Notes: generated by a model not told the origin, from the letters alone. A DNA stretch of 5,174 nucleotides from Rubrobacteraceae bacterium (GCA_030447045.1 JAUJMB010000121.1:1-5174); one strand, 5' to 3'; counted from the first letter of the stretch, positions 1 to 5,116 are shown. A program made the numbers and translations.

Positions 1-99
1 TCCTGGCTCCTTCCGGAGGAGGTGGCGGGGGTGATCCTCTTCCTCGTCTCCGAGGGAGGAAGCATCGTGACCGGCAACCTCATAACGTTAGAGAAGTAG
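1..99 (+). CDS. Short-chain dehydrogenase/reductase, C-terminal end only (partial)
   Basis: The first 32 codons of frame 1 run open from the window edge to a TAG at 97-99. The peptide has the usual C-terminal pattern of classical SDR oxidoreductases: a 'PEEVA' helix start, then 'ILFLVSE', then 'GSIVTGN' and a short hydrophobic tail. In SDR proteins this segment follows the substrate-binding loop and ends in the last strand of the Rossmann-like fold, commonly with a 'VTGq.l.vDGG' pattern. Here the tail reads 'LITLEK' and lacks the common DGG ending. The NAD(P)-binding glycine motif and the catalytic Ser-Tyr-Lys residues would lie upstream and are not visible, so the substrate cannot be guessed. 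The gene is convergent with the permease, with 49 bases between the two stop codons. Confidence 0.6.
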   Translation, partial: SWLLPEEVAGVILFLVSEGGSIVTGNLITLEK

Positions 100-115
100 G
101 GTTGGACGATCAGGG

Positions 116-136
116 CTCCCGACTTCTTGTCGGAGG
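116..136. terminator. Weak hairpin between convergent stop codons
   Basis: The 49-base gap between the SDR-like stop and the permease stop holds a CCGAC / GTCGG stem (119-123 with 129-133) around a TTCTT loop. It extends to CTC / GAG if one C is bulged. Its position suits a bidirectional terminator for the two convergent genes. The stem is short and no T-run follows on either strand, so this is only a candidate. Confidence 0.25.
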
Positions 137-148
137 TAAGGCCCCGTT

Positions 149-1537
149 CTAGGAAGGGGTCGTTGGTCTCCTGCCCCAGAGCGAGCGCGGAACGTAGGCC
201 ACCAGGAGCACCGCGAGGCTGACCACGCCTAATAGCAGCGGCGTCCGCTGCTCGGGGATAAACGCCATCGCCACGACTATCGAGATCATGCCCAAGATGG
301 CGAGGATCGTCAGGTACGGGTAGGCCCACATCTTGACGCGCAGGCGCTCCGGGTCCTCCCGCTCGAGCGTCCTGCGCAGCCGCAGCTGGCTCACCGCGAT
401 GAGCAGGTAGACAAAGATCGCGACCGTGCCGTAGGAGCTGACGAGGAAGGCGAAGACGGTGTCGGGGGAGAGGTAGGACATAACAACCGCGACGTAGCCG
501 AAGGCGGTCCCGGCCAGGATGGCCCGGATCGGAACCCCGTTGGGGGCGAGTTTGGACATGCCCCCCGGCGCGTCCCCCTTCCTCGCCAGGGCCATAAGCA
601 TCCTCGAGGACACGTAGAGCCCGGAGTTCAGGGCGGAGAGCACGGCCGTCAGAACTACCGCGTTCATGATGTGGGCCGCGCCCGGGATGCCGATGGTCTC
701 CAGCGCGCTGACGTAGGGGGTCTTTATCCGGTCGTCGTTCCACGGGATGATGGTCACGACCAGGATGATCGAGCCGACGTAAAAGAGCAGGACCCGCCAG
801 ATCACGGACCCCGCCGCCCTTGAGACGGCCCTCGCGGGCTCCGCCGACTCGGCCGCCGCTATCGTCACTATCTCCGCCCCGAAGTAGAAGCCCGTCGCAG
901 CTACGGCGCCCGCGAGGACCACCCCAACGCCGTTGGGCGCGAAGCCGCCGTGGGCGGTGAGGTTGGAGAAGCCGGCCTCGGCCCCCGGCCACAGCCCGAT
1001 CACGTACAGGCTTCCCAGAAACAAGAACACCACGATGGCGGCCACCTTGATGGAGGCGAACCAGAACTCGAACTCGCCGAAGTTGCCGACGGAGATGAGG
1101 TTGGTGGCGGTAAAGATCAGCATCAGCACCAGCGTGAACACCCACGACGGCATGTCGGGCAGCCAGAACTGCAGCAGCGTCGCCCCCGCCACCGCCTCGA
1201 GCGCGACCACGATCACCCAGAAGTACCAGTACATCCAGCCGGTGAGGAAGCCGGCCAGGTCCCCCATGGCCAGCCGGCTGTACTCGTAGAACCCCCCGAT
1301 CGCCGGGTAGGCCACGGCCATCTCCCCGAGCATGCGCATCACGAGGATCACGAGCAGGCCCGTTATCAGAAAGGAGCCGATGACGGCGGGGCCCGTGCTG
1401 TTGACGACCACCCCGCTCCCGACGAAGAGGCCGGCCCCGATGACCCCGCCGATGGCGATCATGCTCATGTGCCTCTGCTTTAGGGCGTGCTGCAGCCCGC
1501 TCTGCCCTTGCTCTCTGTCCTGCAGTTGCTGTGCCAT
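149..1537 (-). CDS. gabP: GabP-like amino acid permease (APC superfamily, AAT family)
   Basis: This is a 462-residue inner-membrane transporter with about 12 hydrophobic segments, close to the roughly 466 residues of E. coli GabP. That family imports GABA and related amino acids by proton symport. The N-terminal region carries the AAT signature 'IGGVIGAGLFVGSG' (about residues 29-42). It is followed by 'RMLGEMAVA' (68-76), 'GEFEFW' (154-159), 'GAEIVTIAAAES' (220-231), 'SVIWR' (244-248), 'IPWN' (264-267), 'LNSGLYVSSRML' (303-314) and 'IAVSQLR' (380-386). All of these closely resemble the GabP sequence as I remember it, so GABA or a similar amine acid is the likeliest substrate. The related proline, asparagine and aromatic permeases cannot be excluded. 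The reading frame stays open upstream to 1744, but that extension lacks transporter character. The ATG at 1535-1537 directly follows an AGAGG/AGGAGG site and gives the family's usual N-terminus. The gene appears to be transcribed alone. Confidence 0.88.
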   Translation of the reverse strand: MAQQLQDREQGQSGLQHALKQRHMSMIAIGGVIGAGLFVGSGVVVNSTGPAVIGSFLITGLLVILVMRMLGEMAVAYPAIGGFYEYSRLAMGDLAGFLTGWMYWYFWVIVVALEAVAGATLLQFWLPDMPSWVFTLVLMLIFTATNLISVGNFGEFEFWFASIKVAAIVVFLFLGSLYVIGLWPGAEAGFSNLTAHGGFAPNGVGVVLAGAVAATGFYFGAEIVTIAAAESAEPARAVSRAAGSVIWRVLLFYVGSIILVVTIIPWNDDRIKTPYVSALETIGIPGAAHIMNAVVLTAVLSALNSGLYVSSRMLMALARKGDAPGGMSKLAPNGVPIRAILAGTAFGYVAVVMSYLSPDTVFAFLVSSYGTVAIFVYLLIAVSQLRLRRTLEREDPERLRVKMWAYPYLTILAILGMISIVVAMAFIPEQRTPLLLGVVSLAVLLVAYVPRSLWGRRPTTPS

Positions 1538-1540
1538 GTT

Positions 1541-1548
1541 CCTCCTCT
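1541..1548 (-). promoter_or_regulatory. Ribosome binding site fixing the permease start
   Basis: Read on the minus strand, AGAGGAGG is followed by AAC and the ATG. The AGGAGG core lies only 3 bases from the start, while the overlapping AGAGG lies 6 bases away, which is a normal distance. This site supports the 1537 start over the longer open frame. Only two bases (1549-1550) separate it from the foot of the upstream hairpin. Confidence 0.7.
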
Positions 1549-1550
1549 GC

Positions 1551-1574
1551 CCTTCCCCGACTGCTCGGGGAAGG
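1551..1574 (-). promoter_or_regulatory. Perfect 10-bp hairpin in the permease leader
   Basis: CCTTCCCCGA (1551-1560) is exactly complementary in inverted orientation to TCGGGGAAGG (1565-1574), around a 4-base loop. On the minus-strand transcript it lies directly 5' of the permease ribosome binding site. No T-run follows, so it does not look like an intrinsic terminator. It could be an mRNA-stabilising 5' hairpin, a structure affecting translation, or a DNA-level operator. The sequence cannot separate these. Confidence 0.5.
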
Positions 1575-1906
1575 AGCAGCGTCACTGGATAGTTTGTCGC
1601 GGCGGGGTGTCCTGCCGACCATTGACCCTCACGGGCGGTGATCAACTTACTCGTCTCGTCCGTCCTGCCCGTTCGCCCTCTTGGTCCCCACAAACCTCTC
1701 GAGCCCTTAGACCGGGCCACCGCCGCAGGGAAGAGATTAGCCAAGGACGAGAGCCGACAAAGCCCTCTGCTCGGGCGACCGTATCCGCTTGATGCCGCGG
1801 GGCTGGGGCACGGAACGCTCGCCGGCCCGACCGAGGCCCCGGGTCACCCCGGTCATACGATCAAGAGCATGCCCGCGCGTGGCGGCCACCGGTTCCTTCG
1901 GGGGCC
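1575..1906. other. Non-coding stretch between permease and ATP-grasp genes
   Basis: I find no convincing gene here. The open frames present are low-complexity, Arg/Pro-rich shadows. The permease promoter should lie here, but no clear -35/-10 pair stands out on the minus strand. An imperfect dyad at 1622-1645 has TTGA and TCAA ends. Next to the ATP-grasp stop there is a CCGGG/CCCGG hairpin (1839-1852, TCAC loop). There is also a wider 8-bp inverted pair, GAGGCCCC (1833-1840) and GGGGCCTC (1901-1908), whose right arm overlaps the stop codon. These could end ATP-grasp transcription, but no T-run accompanies them. Confidence 0.4.
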
Positions 1907-3118
1907 TCACGACGAGCCTTCGCCTTTCCTGAGGGCCTCGTACAGTTCTTTGAACTCGCCGGTCATCAGCCCGTGGGGCGCCGGCATCTGGACGAGGGAT
2001 ATGGCCCACCGCTCGTTGCCTTCGACCAGCACGGGCCCCTGCTCGGAGATGGCGATGTCCCAGCCGACGGATCTGACCCACGGAAACGCGGCGGCCGCGC
2101 GGAGCGCGAGGTCCTTTACCTCGGGCCAGTAGGGCAACCGGAGCCCGACGAACGAGGCCTCGGCGCCCTGCAACACGGTGACGTAGTCGAGGTCGCCGCG
2201 CGTGCGGCCCCTGCCCAGAGCGCCGGAGTCGAGGTCGACCCAGGCCCCCACCGCGTTGTGTATAAGGTGGTCCACCCCGACGGGGTTCGCCTGAAGCTTA
2301 AAGACCGCCGCGATGATCCTCGGCTCACCTTCGAGCGTGACGATCGTCTGCACCCTGACGCAACAGAGCGTGGGCCCGATGAGCTCGGTGAGCTCCGGGT
2401 GCTGTTGGATTCGCTCCTCGATCAGGTACGAGCGCGTGTCCGCCCCGGGGTTGCCGGCCTTGAGCGCGGCGTCCTCCTTGGCGTGGGCGACGAGCCGCTG
2501 CGCGTCGTACACCTCACCGTCGAGGGTCACTGGCCTACCGGGGTCACCGTCCGCCCGGCCGACAAAGACCAGCACCTTGTGCCCCTCCGCGCCTTCGACG
2601 GGCTTGAAGACGAACTCCCCGACCCCGGAGGTCCGCAGCCAGGCGTCGAGGTCCGCTGCATCCCTGAGCCTCTGGCCGTCGATCGTATACCCGAAGACCG
2701 GGTCGTAGACCCCGTGAGCCTTCGCGACGGGGAACCCCAGCGAGCCGAAGAAACGGTTAAACACGAGCTTGTTGTCGTAGATGCCGCGGTATTTCTCGGG
2801 CGCCAGGAGCGACCACAGACGGACGTTCTTCTCCCCGCGATCTTCGGAGTAGTAGTCGTCCGCCAGGTAACTCTTCTTGTCCTCCCACGAGAGCCCGGGC
2901 TCGAACAGGCGGTACAGGTAGTAGGAGTAACGGTTTATGCCGTGCAACCTCTCCAAGAGCGTCTGTTCCGCCAGGATCTTGAAGGCGTTGAGGCCGTTCT
3001 CCGACGCGACCTCCCTTGCTTGCCGCCAAGCTTCTACGGCCTGCCGCGGTTCGCGCGCGACCCTCCGCGGTAAGGCCCGGAGATCCCGAAGCGTCGGTTT
3101 TCTCAGGTTCGCAACCAT
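1907..3118 (-). CDS. Sugar-transfer-associated ATP-grasp protein (ATPgrasp_ST-like)
   Basis: From the chosen start this is a 403-residue soluble protein resembling the 'sugar-transfer associated ATP-grasp' family (Pfam ATPgrasp_ST). ATP-grasp enzymes join a carboxylate to an amine or similar nucleophile through an acyl-phosphate. This subgroup is often found near exopolysaccharide genes, and its substrates are largely unknown. Visible landmarks, in order: a basic helical N-terminus (1-60); 'DNK' (115-117); 'FVFKPVEGAEGHK' (169-181), whose Lys172 and glycine loop should bind ATP; 'LIEERIQQHPEL' (232-243); 'VRVQTIV' (254-260); 'VGWDIAI' (351-357); and 'VLVEGN' (363-368). The last two provide acidic and Asn residues (Asp354, Glu366, Asn368) suited to metal binding. 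The start is uncertain. ATG 3118 follows GGGGAG at a 4-base gap. ATG 3163 has no clear site, and TTG 3202 has a weak one. No glycosyltransferase or capsule gene is adjacent, so the polysaccharide role rests on family knowledge only. Confidence 0.85.
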   Translation of the reverse strand: MVANLRKPTLRDLRALPRRVAREPRQAVEAWRQAREVASENGLNAFKILAEQTLLERLHGINRYSYYLYRLFEPGLSWEDKKSYLADDYYSEDRGEKNVRLWSLLAPEKYRGIYDNKLVFNRFFGSLGFPVAKAHGVYDPVFGYTIDGQRLRDAADLDAWLRTSGVGEFVFKPVEGAEGHKVLVFVGRADGDPGRPVTLDGEVYDAQRLVAHAKEDAALKAGNPGADTRSYLIEERIQQHPELTELIGPTLCCVRVQTIVTLEGEPRIIAAVFKLQANPVGVDHLIHNAVGAWVDLDSGALGRGRTRGDLDYVTVLQGAEASFVGLRLPYWPEVKDLALRAAAAFPWVRSVGWDIAISEQGPVLVEGNERWAISLVQMPAPHGLMTGEFKELYEALRKGEGSS

Positions 3119-3257
3119 TCGTCTCCCCAATCCCCTGCGCGGGCCTCCCACCGCGCGACCCATAGTGGACACGCCGCGCTCGGTCTCCCCGTGTCCCAGC
3201 AAGCTATTGCTCTTACCCCGTAGCGCCGAGCGGCTAACTTCGCCCGCGTTCCCCGCG

Positions 3258-3398
3258 AACTCGTCCGGCAGAGTCGAGTACAGCTGCGGAGACCGGGAGT
3301 GCGTCGACCGGGTCTACAAGGTTGCGAACCCTACCGTGCTCGCCTACGAGGACGGCGATCTGGAGATTGATAGATGGTTTGCGCCTACTGTTCCTTGA
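3258..3398 (+). pseudogene. Possible 3' remnant of an unidentified plus-strand gene
   Basis: A plus-strand frame ending at TGA 3396-3398 encodes a peptide with normal protein-like composition over its last 45 or so residues. It includes 'CGDRECVDRVYK' (3285-3320) and 'LAYEDGDLEIDRWF' (3339-3380). Third positions are nearly all G or C from 3276 to about 3360, as expected for genes of this genome. The frame continues upstream only as low-complexity sequence antisense to the ATP-grasp gene. No good start codon with a ribosome binding site is seen. A hairpin lies 8 bases after the stop. I do not recognise the family. The left boundary is arbitrary. This could be a decayed gene tail, a very small gene, or chance. 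Confidence 0.25.
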
Positions 3399-3405
3399 AG
3401 TGGCA

Positions 3406-3427
3406 GGCCTCCACCTTAGTGGAGGTC
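3406..3427 (+). terminator. Hairpin after the remnant stop codon
   Basis: CCTCCAC (3408-3414) pairs perfectly with GTGGAGG (3419-3425) around a CTTA loop. A G-U and a G-C pair extend the stem to 9 bp. It begins 8 bases after the TGA of the plus-strand remnant, as a terminator would, but no T-run follows. It could equally act on minus-strand transcripts arriving from the RidA unit. Confidence 0.35.
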
Positions 3428-3583
3428 CGCAGTTACAACACCCGCCTTCGAGTTTCGTGCCGTGCTTACTAACGATACGGGCATAGAGGTAGAACTAGAC
3501 AGGGATTAGGTAAAGGCGGCGCGGCAGGAGGGGTTCACGGGGCTTCGGCTCCGGGGGGTTCTGCGAACTTCGCCTTCGGGGGT

Positions 3584-3643
3584 TCGATGCTCGGGGGCCA
3601 TAGTGGCCTGGACGTCCATCCCAAGCCCCGCTCGATGCTCGGG
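3584..3643. repeat. 12-bp direct repeat next to the RidA-like stop
   Basis: The sequence TCGATGCTCGGG occurs at 3584-3595 and again at 3632-3643, with starts 48 bases apart. The second copy abuts the stop codon of the RidA-like gene (3644-3646). Between the copies lie the GGCCA/TGGCC hairpin and the GGACGTCC palindrome. No coding frame accounts for the repetition. It may be a relic of a small duplication or a protein-binding pair. Confidence 0.5.
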
Positions 3644-4123
3644 CTAGCCGTCGATCTCTACCTCCGCCTCGCAGTTGACGGGGGCGTTCAACGGGATCGT
3701 CATCCCTATGGAGGAGCGGGCGTGCGCCCCCACTTCGGGGCCGTAGAGCTCGAGGATGAGGTCCGAGTAGCCGTTGGTGACCAGCGGCGTCCGGTCGAAG
3801 CCGGGAGCCGCGTTGACCATGGCGAATACCCGCAGCCACGCGCTGACTCGGTCGAGGTCGCCGAGGGCCCGCTTGAGGCTGGCGAGGTGGGCCAGGGCGA
3901 CCCGACGGGCTGACTCGTAGCCCTCCTCGGCCGAAACCTCGGCGCCGACCTTGCCGAGCGGCGCGGCGACCGAACCGTCCGCCTCGAGGGCGATGTGCCC
4001 GGAGACGTAGGCCCGGTCGCCGCGCACGCGCACCCAGGAGAAGGGCATACGGAGGCCTTCGGGCACCCGCATCGGTTCCGGCAGCACTAGGCCGAGTTCC
4101 TCAAGCTTGGCTTCCACACGCAT
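3644..4123 (-). CDS. RidA/YjgF-family protein (YjgF/chorismate-mutase-like)
   Basis: This is a 159-residue cytoplasmic protein of the YjgF/YER057c/UK114 superfamily. It fits the slightly longer subgroup of about 155 residues (YjgF_endoribonc type) better than short RidA. Landmarks are 'LGLVLPEP' (10-17), 'AYVSGH' (38-43), 'GKVGAEVSAEEGYESAR' (57-73), 'ALGDLDRV' (86-93), 'VNAAPGF' (103-109) and 'HARSSIGM' (134-141). Arg136 matches the position of the catalytic Arg of RidA, which hydrolyses reactive enamine/imine intermediates. The acidic residues near 152-154 also match. Deaminase activity is therefore possible, but is not established for this subgroup. The start is well supported: GGGGAGGT precedes the ATG with an 8-9 base gap. 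The gene follows DUF1330 by 16 bases, and its ribosome binding site begins immediately after the DUF1330 stop, so the two are probably co-transcribed. Confidence 0.88.
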   Translation of the reverse strand: MRVEAKLEELGLVLPEPMRVPEGLRMPFSWVRVRGDRAYVSGHIALEADGSVAAPLGKVGAEVSAEEGYESARRVALAHLASLKRALGDLDRVSAWLRVFAMVNAAPGFDRTPLVTNGYSDLILELYGPEVGAHARSSIGMTIPLNAPVNCEAEVEIDG

Positions 4124-4139
4124 GGTCCGTTACCTCCCC

Positions 4140-4427
4140 TTACAGACCTTCGACGACAACAAACTGCGTAACGGCGGCCTCTTGGCGCAGCCGCTTGAGC
4201 GGGGCGTACTCCGGCGAGTCGTACCACTCGCGCAAGCGCGCCATGCTCTCGAACTCCAGGACGACCAGACGCTCGGGGTTCCACTCGCCCTCTAGCGTCT
4301 CGAGAGCGCCCCCGCGTGCGAGGTACCTGCCCCCGTAGCTGGCGATGGTGGCCGGCGCCTCGCTCCTGTATTCCTCGTAGCGGACAGGGTCAGTGACCCT
4401 GACGTTAACGACTGCGTACGCTGCCAT
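4140..4427 (-). CDS. DUF1330 family protein
   Basis: This is a 95-residue protein, full length for DUF1330, a family of small dimeric alpha/beta-barrel (ferredoxin-like) proteins with no firm biochemical role. The family pattern is clear: N-terminal strand 'AYAVVNVRVTDP' (3-14), 'YGGRYLARGG' (31-40), 'LEGEWNPERLVVLEFES' (45-61) and 'WYDSPEYAPLKRLR' (68-81), ending with a final strand 'TQFVVVEG'. The ATG at 4425-4427 is preceded by AGGAG with an 8-base gap, an ideal arrangement. It is the first gene of a two-gene unit with the RidA-like gene. This pairing suggests a shared role in small-molecule catabolism or detoxification, but that is inference. It diverges from the rhodanese gene. Confidence 0.9.
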   Translation of the reverse strand: MAAYAVVNVRVTDPVRYEEYRSEAPATIASYGGRYLARGGALETLEGEWNPERLVVLEFESMARLREWYDSPEYAPLKRLRQEAAVTQFVVVEGL

Positions 4428-4645
4428 TGCCCTTACTCCTTTGCTCCTCTCCTACGGTTGTAGCCGATCTTACCTTTGGTTAAAGCTTGGCGCTTTGCCT
4501 CCCTTTGGTCTTTATTCACCCAACCTCCTAGAAGGTAGATTCCCCGAAGTCGGCGGCGCTTCCGCCGTGAGAAGTCCGTGGAATAGTCCATCTGGGGGAT
4601 ACGCCGGGCTTCGCCACGTGGCATCGTGCCCGTGTTGGAAGGCTA

Positions 4646-4670
4646 CGGCCCCCGGTTCCCCGGCGGGCCG
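4646..4670 (+). promoter_or_regulatory. GC hairpin directly before the rhodanese ribosome binding site
   Basis: CGGCCC (4646-4651) pairs with GGGCCG (4665-4670). Inside it, CCGG (4652-4655) pairs with CCGG (4660-4663) around a TTCC loop, leaving one bulged C (4664). This gives 10 G-C pairs ending two bases before the ribosome binding site at 4673. The placement resembles the hairpin in the permease leader. It could affect translation or mRNA stability, but no function is shown by sequence alone. Confidence 0.45.
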
Positions 4671-4672
4671 GG

Positions 4673-4680
4673 AAGGAGGT
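4673..4680 (+). promoter_or_regulatory. Strong ribosome binding site deciding the rhodanese TTG start
   Basis: AAGGAGGT is a near-perfect anti-16S match located 6 bases before TTG 4687-4689. The next in-frame ATG (4720) has no comparable site, so the TTG is preferred as the start. Confidence 0.75.
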
Positions 4681-4686
4681 CGACCC

Positions 4687-5091
4687 TTGTCGGACGTGGA
4701 AGGCAGGACGGCCGCGGGGATGGTGGCCGAGGCCAAGGGACGCGTGGAGAACCTCGGCCCCGAGCAGGTGGCCGCCGAGGTTGAGGGGGGCGACGTGGTT
4801 CTCGTGGACATCCGCGAGGACGACGAGCGCCAACGCGACGGGGCCATCCCCGGGGCGGTGCGGGCCCCGAGGGGCATGCTCGAGTTCTGGGCGGACCCCA
4901 CCAGCCCCTACCACAGGGAGGAGTTCGATCCGGCGCGGCGGACCGTCCTCTACTGCGCCTCCGGGGGCCGCTCGGCGCTGGCCGCCGACACCCTGCAAGG
5001 GATGGGCTACGCGAAGGTCGCCCACCTCGACGGGGGCATCAAGGCTTGGAAGGAGGCCGGCAACCCCGTGGAGGAGGTCCGGCCCGGCTAG
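4687..5091 (+). CDS. Single-domain rhodanese-like sulfurtransferase
   Basis: This is a 134-residue cytoplasmic protein made of one rhodanese domain. Such proteins carry a persulfide on an active-site cysteine and pass sulfur to acceptors such as cyanide, thiols or biosynthetic partners. Visible motifs are the N-terminal 'VVLVDIRE' (37-44), 'GAIPGAVRAPRG' (52-63), the active loop 'YCASGGRSALAAD' (89-101) with Cys90 as the catalytic residue, and the C-terminal 'VAHLDGGIKAWKEAGNPV' (111-128). The six-residue CASGGR loop starting at Cys90 is the sulfurtransferase type; Cdc25-like phosphatases have a longer loop. A segment between 'RGMLEFW' and 'RRTVLYC' (about 68-83) resembles many bacterial single-domain rhodaneses. 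The frame is open far upstream to 4393, but that part is low-complexity and crosses the divergent promoter region. A TTG start with a strong ribosome binding site is chosen, with ATG 4720 as the alternative. The gene seems monocistronic, with a hairpin following. Confidence 0.9.
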   Translation: MSDVEGRTAAGMVAEAKGRVENLGPEQVAAEVEGGDVVLVDIREDDERQRDGAIPGAVRAPRGMLEFWADPTSPYHREEFDPARRTVLYCASGGRSALAADTLQGMGYAKVAHLDGGIKAWKEAGNPVEEVRPG

Positions 5092-5116
5092 GGAGCCCGT
5101 CGGCCTTGCATGCCGC

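Larger units (their letters stand above)
3119..3643. other. Long non-coding block between ATP-grasp and RidA-like genes
   Basis: No intact gene is evident on either strand. The left end (3119-3202) could be the N-terminus of the ATP-grasp protein if an upstream start is used. The middle holds a coding-like plus-strand remnant ending at 3398 and a hairpin after it. Bases 3428-3530 are somewhat AT-richer and may hold a promoter, but I cannot assign hexamers. From 3535 to 3643 the sequence is packed with short TTCGGGG-type runs and small dyads: GTTC-TGC-GAAC at 3558-3568, GGCCA-TAG-TGGCC at 3596-3608 and GGACGTCC at 3610-3617. One of these could end RidA-unit transcription. Confidence 0.4.
4428..4686. 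promoter_or_regulatory. Divergent promoter/leader region between DUF1330 and rhodanese
   Basis: These 259 bases must carry the promoters for both the leftward DUF1330-RidA unit and the rightward rhodanese gene. The AT-richest part is 4461-4540. It contains CCTTTGGT twice (4473-4480 and 4502-4509), an AAAGC/GCTTT dyad (4482-4496) and an imperfect 14-base palindrome at 4523-4536 centred on CTAG. Further right are a CGGCGG/CCGCCG hairpin (4551-4567) and a 10-base palindrome GCCACGTGGC (4613-4622). I cannot assign a trustworthy -35/-10 pair on either strand. I recognise no known riboswitch class in the rhodanese leader. Confidence 0.5.

Noticed and set aside
950..1483. Plus-strand 177-codon frame antisense to the permease
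   Set aside because: His/Asp/Glu/Pro-rich complement of hydrophobic transmembrane codons, a typical shadow.
1620..1650. Possible promoter with TTGATC on the minus strand or TTGACC on the plus strand
   Set aside because: No acceptable -10 hexamer lies 16-18 bases downstream on either strand.
1538..1744. N-terminal extension of the permease by 69 residues
   Set aside because: The extension is low-complexity and has no transporter features. The ATG at 1537 has a ribosome binding site and gives the normal family N-terminus.
1737..2081. Minus-strand 114-codon frame overlapping the end of the ATP-grasp gene
   Set aside because: Arg/Gly-rich shadow sequence in another frame of a well-supported gene, with no motifs.
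1973..3073. A 366-codon plus-strand open frame running antisense to the ATP-grasp gene
   Set aside because: Its product is rich in Pro, Arg, Asp and Val with no recognisable motifs, while the minus strand carries clear ATP-grasp motifs. Long antisense frames are expected in GC-rich genes.
3575..3600. tRNA T-arm-like GGTTCGATGC
   Set aside because: The flanking bases do not form the 5-bp T stem, and no acceptor stem or anticodon arm can be drawn nearby.
3495..3839. Minus-strand 114-codon frame overlapping the RidA-like gene
   Set aside because: Mostly antiphase to the RidA-like coding sequence, with Arg/Pro-rich composition and no family features.
4393..4686. Upstream part of the rhodanese open frame as a 98-residue N-terminal extension
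   Set aside because: It runs through the divergent promoter region, overlaps the DUF1330 start, and has no domain character. The strong ribosome binding site at 4673-4680 points to the TTG at 4687.
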